From assembly GCA_024220525.1 (NCBI GenBank), contig JAMYWO010000201.1:1-41932 (forward strand): a stretch of 41,932 bases of DNA, given 5' to 3'. Under the pieces are notes generated by a model. It saw nothing but the letters and a program-made list of their open reading frames with translations, was not told the origin of the DNA and searched no databases. The stretch's first letter is position 1. Each line of letters starts with the position of its first letter. Of this stretch, positions 36,232-41,932 are shown in pieces. Source of the DNA: Cochliopodium minus (lineage: Eukaryota; Discosea; Himatismenida; Cochliopodiidae). The position numbers and the translations under genes were made by a program.

Positions 36232-37714
36232 TTTCATTTATTTTTTATTTTTTTATTTTTATTTTTATTTTTAATGATTTTTTCATTATTTTTTTTTTTT
36301 TTTGATAAAAGATGTTACCTTGTAAAGTTTGCAAAAACCCCGTTTCCATCTTTGACGACAACGCCTACATCTGCCACTCCTGCAACAAAAAATACAAAAG
36401 GAACAATCCAAAACACACCACCTCCACAAACAGCCCCTTGATCAGCACCCTCAGCAACAGCAGTAACATCAGCAGTAACATCAATAATAATAGCATCAGT
36501 CATATTAGCAGCAATATTAATCATAATCCTCCCAAATCCAACTTGGAGGTGAAATCCGATGAAAGATTGCCTCCTTGCAAAGTATGTAAGAATCCCGTGT
36601 CGCATTTCGACGAGAATGCCTATATCTGCCACACCTGCAGCAAAAAATACAAGAAGCCCTCCTCCAGAATCTATCCTTCGCCCATCTCATCCAACAACAC
36701 ATCTAATAATAACACTCCCTCATCCTCCAACAACAATAATAATAATAATAATATTAATAATTCCTTATCATCATCATCTAATAATATCTCATCTAATAAT
36801 AGCTCATCTAATAATGATAATAATAATAATACATCTCATATCAATAATAATAATAATAATAATGAAGATATAATTAATACTAAAACCCCTTCCACTAATA
36901 TCAATAATATCAATAATAATACCCAGAATACAAATCATGCTTCATCGTCGCAAGATCCATCTGTGGGCCCGATCCTCAAATCGCCCAATCATCATATCAG
37001 CAGCAACAACACCCCAACCCATTCCCACTCCTCCCCCAATCTCATCAATCATCAGAAACACTCCTCCGTCATCAGCCCCAACAAAAGTGCCGTCAGCAAC
37101 AACAACGTCAACAATAACAGTAACAGTAACACTAACAGTAACAACACTAACAGTAACAAGCCTTCTTTGAATAACAACAATACTGATGAGAACAACAGAA
37201 TGAAGCGAACTGACGATGACAAAATCCCTCCTAAACCCGTTTTGTCCAGTTCTACGGGTTCTTTGGAGAAAGAAGACCCTAGTAATTTTCTTTTTTTTTT
37301 TTTCAATATTTAATTAATTCATTTAAAAATTTGTTTGTTTGTTTTCATGAAAATTCATTTCTTATTTTTATATTCATTTGATTAAATTGATGAAATAATT
37401 AAAAAACATAAAACATAAAATTAAAATGATTGATTTTATTTATTTTTCAAGTTTTTTATTTAATTTTGATTTAATTTAATTTATTTTTTATTTTTATTTT
37501 TTAATTTCTTTTTAATTCATAATTTTATTCATTTTTTATTTTTTTTTTTCAGAAAAAATGTTCTCTTCAAATATGATGGCACGAATGGTGTTCTACCAAA
37601 AGAGCAAATCCAAAAAGTCCGACGAAAAGTGGATACCCGTAATTGAGGATGTTTCTTACATCAACACTCCCCAAACCTTGGAAGCCAGAAATCAGCTCGA
37701 ACAAATCATTTTGG
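34514..37714 (+). CDS. Protein with five CX2CX13CX2C zinc fingers; both ends missing
   Basis: I do not recognise the family. Exons 34514-34620, 34726-34895, 35261-35503, 35851-36041, 36312-37281 and 37553-37714 join in phase. They carry five fingers of spacing CX2CX13CX2C. The first, CSKCNETV to VCLKC, is diverged. The other four are near-identical, with core CKNPVS, AYICH and KKYK. Fingers 2, 3 and 4 sit in separate exons at the same relative place, pointing to exon duplication. Linkers are Pro/Ser-rich, and finger 5 is followed by a long Asn/Ser/His-rich stretch. The last exon (MVFYQKSKSKKSDEKW, then NTPQTLEARNQLEQIILG) looks like the start of a folded domain, and the gene is cut by the N at 37900. 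The best first acceptor (34514) is phase 0, whereas the ATPase exon before it ends in phase 1, so these are probably separate genes. Confidence 0.65.
36164..36229. repeat. (ATTTTT)n microsatellite in a zinc-finger gene intron
   Basis: Same hexamer unit as at 34411-34480, in the intron before the fourth finger exon. About 11 copies. It shows that the hexamer is repeated in this locus, which would favour recombination or misassembly between copies. Confidence 0.85.
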
Positions 37715-38779
37715 GTAATTTAAATTCATTATATTTTAATATTTCATTTTTAATTTTTTTGTTATTTGTATCTTTTTATTTTATTTAAATTTTTTTTAAT
37801 TATATTTTTTTATTTAAATTTTTTTTTTTATCACTTTTTTTTCTTTTTTTTGACATCTTTACTTTTCATTTCTTAATTTTTTTTTTTAAAAAAAAAAAAN
37901 GTGCTGCTTTCTGATTTCTGAAACAAAATAATTCTTTTTCTTTCTATTCTTATTTTAATCTCAAATAACCAAGGGATTTCAATAGAAAATAAAAAAAAGA
38001 TGTGAACTATCAAAAAATAAATAATCTTTCTCTTCAAAATCTTCTTTTCAATGCATAATCTTTCTCTTCAAAATCTTCTTTTCAATGCTACAGGAAAGAT
38101 GTCAAATATAGAAGAGTCTTGATAAACATTCTTGTTCCAATTTGAAGTCTACCAAATGTTGATTGAATTATCTGGAATAATTTTATACTTTTTTGTTTGA
38201 TAATGTTAAATATTTTAAAAAATAGAAATCCAACTTTGTGGATGTTTTAAATCAAAAAAAAAGATCAAACAGATATTTTCTTCCACACAAAAAAAGAAAT
38301 TCTCTTTTTCAAAGGGATCTAATAATTGATGTTTTCTCACTCAAACAAGACCACAATTCTCGGATCAGATAATACAATTCGGAGTTAAGCGATGAACCTC
38401 CAAAGCAACAAAATAAAATAATAAATAATAGAGTAAAAAAAATAAAAATAAATTTAAAAATACAAAAATGAAAATAAAAAATGAAAATGAAAAGAAAATG
38501 AAAAATAAAAATAAAAATACACTTTAAAAAAGTGATTGTAAATGATTTTGACCACTTTCTCCTACAACTCTTTGGACACTCTCCAGATTTTCCAATCTTT
38601 GGGGAGTTTATTTGTATGTTCAAACGGTGATAAAATCAAGAACAAAAATAATTATACTACCCCAGTTTGGAAAAATAATAATTACCCTTATTCCTATTTC
38701 TATCAATTTCTATCTGTCTTCGTCGTTAAAAAAGAGATATTATATATCTGAGATTTCAAAAAAAAAAAAAAATCAAAGA
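37715..38779. other. Contig join (N at 37900) and non-coding flank
   Basis: An intron of the zinc-finger gene runs into poly-T, then poly-A, then a single N at 37900. Directly after the N the sequence does not continue any exon: the first frame compatible with the upstream phase stops within a few codons. The remainder to 38779 has no supported gene. A short stretch near 38341-38400 ends in GGAGTTAAGCG, faintly like the core of 5S rRNA. Confidence 0.6.
38021..38088. repeat. Two perfect tandem copies of a 34-base unit
   Basis: The unit starts ataatctttctcttc and ends ttttcaatgc. Copies lie at 38021-38054 and 38055-38088 with no mismatch, so the duplication is recent or an assembly artefact next to the N at 37900. 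Confidence 0.9.
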
Positions 38780-39295
38780 ATGAAACTTAGATCCTACCAA
38801 GACAAATTGCACATGATTGATGAAGAAATCGAAACATTTTTTAGCATAAAGATAAATAAACTCAAAACTGCAAAAAAAAGATGAGAAAAATTTTGGAAGA
38901 AAGATGAGAAAGGTGAAAAGGAAAAAGAGGGGAATAAACAAATTGTAGATCTTGAATCTTCACTGAGAAAAAAATAATACAATCAATCAAGAAAACTGGA
39001 AACAAAGCACATGGACCTCCAGGAGTGAGAATAACTCACTTTAGAAAGTTTATTGATCATTTTGCACCAATTATCTCAAAAATTGCAAATGAATCTTCTT
39101 AATGGAATCACAAGTAAACCTATTTTGGAAGGCAAGATCACTTTCATCCCAAAGAAGATTGCAACGATGTGAAAGAAAAAATTATGAGCATTAAAAATAG
39201 GAATTTTAAATTTGAAAATTTGGCGCAATTTGTATATAAATTCAAAAAGAAAAATTTTAATTATGTTAAAAAGTTATCAAAAGAAGAATGAATTT
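38780..39295 (+). mobile_element. Decayed LINE-like reverse transcriptase fragment
   Basis: A charged helical stretch (MKLRSYQDKLHMIDEEIETF) is followed by Lys/Glu-rich sequence like the linker between endonuclease and reverse transcriptase in non-LTR elements. At 38991-39100 comes AHGPPGVRITHFRKFID, matching the 'GPDGi..efyk' start of the RT fingers, and about 60 bases later EGKITFIPKK, matching 'G.I.LIPKK'. Several breaks interrupt it. Palm motifs (FADD) are not found. The element is a short remnant; its family within non-LTR elements cannot be given. Confidence 0.55.
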
Positions 39296-39389
39296 AGTGG
39301 GAATGATAAACTGATAAATTTTTAAAAAATTAATAATTTAACGATCTCAAAAAATAAAAATTAAAAAAAAAGTTGATAGATTGAAAAAT

Positions 39390-41932
39390 ATGCCAAAAAT
39401 ATTGAAAGAAAATAACAGTAATAAGAATAATCCTCTTGGCAAAAAAAAAACAATAAGGCCCGGTGGAATTATATCCACAATTAAAAATGTATACAATTAT
39501 TGGTTTTCTTCAGATAAGAGTAATGAAGAGAAAAAAGAAGATAAAGATAATATATTTGAAAATGTTAAACAAGAGCCATTAAATGATAATGAAATAGATT
39601 TTAGTTTTGTCAATAAACAGCAAAATAACAATATCTTGGACAATATAACAAACAACCCCTTATCTCCTAAAACAAAACAATTCCAAAATTTAAGAGATAA
39701 ACTCTTTAATAACAATAATAAAACAGAAATAGAAAATGAAGAAGAAAATAATTATTCTCCTCCACCAAATTTTAAAAAACCAATTGCTATAAAACCTAAA
39801 ACACCCACCGATATTTTGAAAACAACATTTATGAAAAGGACCCCTATTTCCAATAAATCTGCCTCTCGTTTTACTCCCATCCCTTATTCATCTTCTAAAA
39901 TGGAAAAGAATAATTCTTTTAATTCTTCCAATTTCAATTCTTTCAATTCTTCAAGAAATAATACCTTTTCTCAACAATCTTCTACAAACATGAAACAAAA
40001 CAAAAGAAAAAGAAATGAGAGAGCAGAAAGAGAAGAAGAAGAAGAATACAACGAAAATAAAAATAACATTTCTTCTAAATTTTCAATTACCCCAAAAAGA
40101 GAACCCCTCACTACGTGGAAAAAAGTAGAAAGAAGAAGAAGAGGAAGAACAAACAAACTTTCAGAACCTATAGCTTCTGATGTTATTCTTAAAATTCTTC
40201 AAACTTTACAAACTAAAATAGACAAATCCTCTTTATCTTCTTCCATCTCTTCTCCTTCTTCTTCTTCTTCTTCAAGAAAAAAATTAAAAAAAGATTCCTC
40301 TTCTTCCCCCTCCTCTTCTTCTTCCAAAAATAAAAAAACTAAAAAACAAGTAAATAAATCTCCTTCTTCTTCTTCCAATACCTCTCCTTCTCACTCTCCT
40401 TCTCCAAAAAATAAAACTAACAAAAAACAAAAAGATTTTCCCAAAAACAAAAACAAAGACAAAAATAAAAATAAAAATAATGAAGAAAATAACAGTAATA
40501 AAAATAACAGTAATAAAAATAACAGTAATATAAATAAAAATAACAGTAATAATGTTAATCTTAATGAAACAATTACTTCTGATTTTACTGCTTCTACTTT
40601 TTCTTTTTCACCTTCATCTACTTCATTTTCTTCTACTTTCCAACAAAAATTTTCACCAATACCACAAAACAAAGAAGAAAAAGAAGAAAATGTAAATCCT
40701 CTCCTCATTTCTTTTCAACCAAACAAAGATGAGCTTTCAAATAAAAAAGAAGAAAGTAATCTCTTTTCTCTCCCACAAGATGTTTCTTCTGGTTTTAATA
40801 ACAATGATAACAACAACAATGGTGGTTTTGATTTTACTAATAATTTCTCTGAACAAAAAGAAAATTCCTCTCCTTCTACAAGTACTTCCACTACTCCCAC
40901 AACTTCTTCTTTTGATTTCACTTCCAAAACTGAAAATCCTTCTTCCTCTTCTGAAAAACAAACTTCTTTTTCTTTTGAAAGCGACAACAAAAATATCACC
41001 AATGCAAAGACGGATTTTGCTTTTAATTCTTTTTCTGATAATAAAAAAACAACAGAGGATTTTTCATCTCAAAAAGAAAATGGCTTCAATTTTATTTCTT
41101 CCAATAATGATGGTGATAATAACAAAAACGAAAAAGATGAAAACAGAAACAAAAAAAATAAAAGTGAAACAGACTCTACTTTTTCCTCTACCTCTTCTAC
41201 TTTTTCTTTTACACAACCTGAACAACAAAACAAACAAGATACTTTTTCTACTCAAAGTGATGGTTTCAGCTTCACTCAACCCGAAAAAACAACTGAATCT
41301 TCCTCCACTTCCTCATTTACCTCTTTCACTGGTAACAATACTAATAAGGAAACTAACACTGGCAACACTGGTTTTAATTTCATCTCCGAAACACCATCTT
41401 CTACAAACACTGACACCACCAGCAAAACTACTGTTGGTTTTAATTTTAATGACAACTCTTTTTCTACTTCGAATAATTTCAATTTTGAAACACCCAAAAA
41501 AGAGAACAAACCCCAAACTTCTATGCTTGATAATTTTTCTTCTAACGACACTAAACTTTCTTCTTTTGATACAAAACAACCAGAAAATAAAGATCCAAAC
41601 AGTGATGTTTTCTTTTTTGGGGGAGGATCTCAAACCAACACCAACGCCACCACTAGTAACATCAACACCCAAAATACAAATGCTTTTGCTCAAATAGGAA
41701 ACTTTCCGGGTGTCTCTTCTTCCCAAAATCCTTTTTCTTCATTTCCTAGCGGAAACGATACAGTTTCTTCTTTTAATCAATCTTCCAATACCCCAAATAA
41801 CCCTTTTTCTGGTATTCCTCTTGCTTCTACCAATACTAATTCTAATTTTTCAGGATTTCAATCTTCCACTTCAAACTCTGGTTTCCCATCTTCTACTTCT
41901 GGTTTCCCTTCTTCCACCCCAAACTCTGGTTT
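39390..41932 (+). CDS. FG-nucleoporin with N-terminal amphipathic helix; 3' end outside
   Basis: One open frame of 847 codons without an intron, running off the window. The N-terminus (GKKKTIRPGGIISTIKNVYN, then YWFSSDKS) has a basic patch and an amphipathic helix, as in the membrane-binding segments of Nup1, Nup60 and Nup153. Next come short motifs (LSPKTKQFQNLRDKLF, TPTDILKTTFMKRTP), basic clusters that may be nuclear signals (KRKRNERAERE, RRRRGRTNK), and Ser- and Asn/Lys-rich low complexity. From about residue 380 onward FG-type repeats appear: FSFSP, GFDFT, FSFES, GFNFIS, FSFTQP, GFSFTQ, GFNFN, FFFGGGS, then NPFSGIP, FSGFQ and GFPSST near the end. FxF types come first and FG/PF types last. 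It would sit on the nuclear basket side and bind importins/exportins. Likely the Nup1/Nup153 type; the basket assignment is inference. Confidence 0.85.
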   Translation, partial: MPKILKENNSNKNNPLGKKKTIRPGGIISTIKNVYNYWFSSDKSNEEKKEDKDNIFENVKQEPLNDNEIDFSFVNKQQNNNILDNITNNPLSPKTKQFQNLRDKLFNNNNKTEIENEEENNYSPPPNFKKPIAIKPKTPTDILKTTFMKRTPISNKSASRFTPIPYSSSKMEKNNSFNSSNFNSFNSSRNNTFSQQSSTNMKQNKRKRNERAEREEEEEYNENKNNISSKFSITPKREPLTTWKKVERRRRGRTNKLSEPIASDVILKILQTLQTKIDKSSLSSSISSPSSSSSSRKKLKKDSSSSPSSSSSKNKKTKKQVNKSPSSSSNTSPSHSPSPKNKTNKKQKDFPKNKNKDKNKNKNNEENNSNKNNSNKNNSNINKNNSNNVNLNETITSDFTASTFSFSPSSTSFSSTFQQKFSPIPQNKEEKEENVNPLLISFQPNKDELSNKKEESNLFSLPQDVSSGFNNNDNNNNGGFDFTNNFSEQKENSSPSTSTSTTPTTSSFDFTSKTENPSSSSEKQTSFSFESDNKNITNAKTDFAFNSFSDNKKTTEDFSSQKENGFNFISSNNDGDNNKNEKDENRNKKNKSETDSTFSSTSSTFSFTQPEQQNKQDTFSTQSDGFSFTQPEKTTESSSTSSFTSFTGNNTNKETNTGNTGFNFISETPSSTNTDTTSKTTVGFNFNDNSFSTSNNFNFETPKKENKPQTSMLDNFSSNDTKLSSFDTKQPENKDPNSDVFFFGGGSQTNTNATTSNINTQNTNAFAQIGNFPGVSSSQNPFSSFPSGNDTVSSFNQSSNTPNNPFSGIPLASTNTNSNFSGFQSSTSNSGFPSSTSGFPSSTPNSG

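Noticed and set aside
36315-36702. Open frames antisense to the zinc-finger exon with Cys and Trp
   Set aside because: They are complements of the conserved finger codons and have no independent support.
29562-37714. A genuine single gene encoding a P4-ATPase fused to zinc fingers
   Set aside because: The splice phases do not agree at the best acceptor, the catalytic hinge and six membrane helices are missing, and the join lies at a microsatellite. Kept as two features, with the junction reported as a finding.
40391-41726. Open frames on both strands over the FG-nucleoporin
   Set aside because: They are shadows of low-complexity codons. The frame starting at 39390 stays open for 847 codons and carries FG motifs.

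Overview
The window is very AT-rich eukaryotic nuclear DNA. Genes are split by many short AT-rich GT-AG introns, mostly 50-150 bases, with donors usually gtaa. Introns and spacers are full of poly-A/T and short (A/T)n arrays, and coding low complexity is Asn- and Ser-rich. TAA, TAG and TGA all behave as stops. The gene set includes mitochondrially targeted proteins, class IVb GATA fingers, Rho/Ras regulators joined to LIM domains and an FG-GAP adhesion receptor. This suits a free-living amoeboid protist, perhaps amoebozoan or heterolobosean, but I cannot name the species. A single N at 37900 marks an assembly join. Exon models were built by hand from splice sites, reading phase and family alignment from memory. 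In every multi-exon model all phases agree.

Layout. 1-748 (-): 14-3-3. 1527-3313 (-): MMT-type mitochondrial cation diffusion facilitator. 3365-6554 (+): arginyl-tRNA-protein transferase ATE1 with an N-terminal CUE-like domain, only 51 bases from the MMT start codon. 6709-7700 (-): coiled-coil, proline-rich, Gly-Glu-rich protein. 8049-8797 (+): small Cys-rich membrane protein. 8968-9492 (+): SnoaL/NTF2-fold protein. 10005-10587 (+) and 16417-16857 (-): two paralogous one-finger GATA proteins. Between them, 10834-15972 (-) encodes a 1133-residue protein with RhoGEF(DH)-PH-RhoGAP-LIM-LIM-RasGAP.

17379-23850 (-) is a 15-exon gene for a 1654-residue type I membrane protein: signal peptide, FG-GAP-like repeats, beta-rich ectodomain, one membrane helix and a tail of about 510 residues. 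Divergent from it, 24034-26246 (+) encodes a DUF2207 membrane protein with a presequence-like N-terminus. 26471-29236 (+) is an intronless membrane-anchored coiled-coil protein. 29562-34403 (+) holds the first 12 exons of a Neo1/ATP9-type P4-ATPase. It stops at an (ATTTTT)n array, after which exons of a different gene follow (34514-37714, five zinc fingers). This may be a misjoin or a real rearrangement. 37900-39300 has the N, a 34-base tandem duplication and a decayed LINE-like fragment. 39390 to the window end is an FG-nucleoporin with a probable membrane-binding amphipathic helix.

The genes do not form one pathway. Themes are small-GTPase signalling and adhesion (multidomain GAP/GEF, integrin-like receptor, 14-3-3), mitochondrial membrane proteins (MMT, DUF2207) and protein turnover (ATE1). 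The points most worth checking are the CUE-ATE1 fusion, the six-domain Rho/Ras regulator, the integrin-like receptor, the eukaryotic DUF2207 protein and the ATPase/zinc-finger junction.
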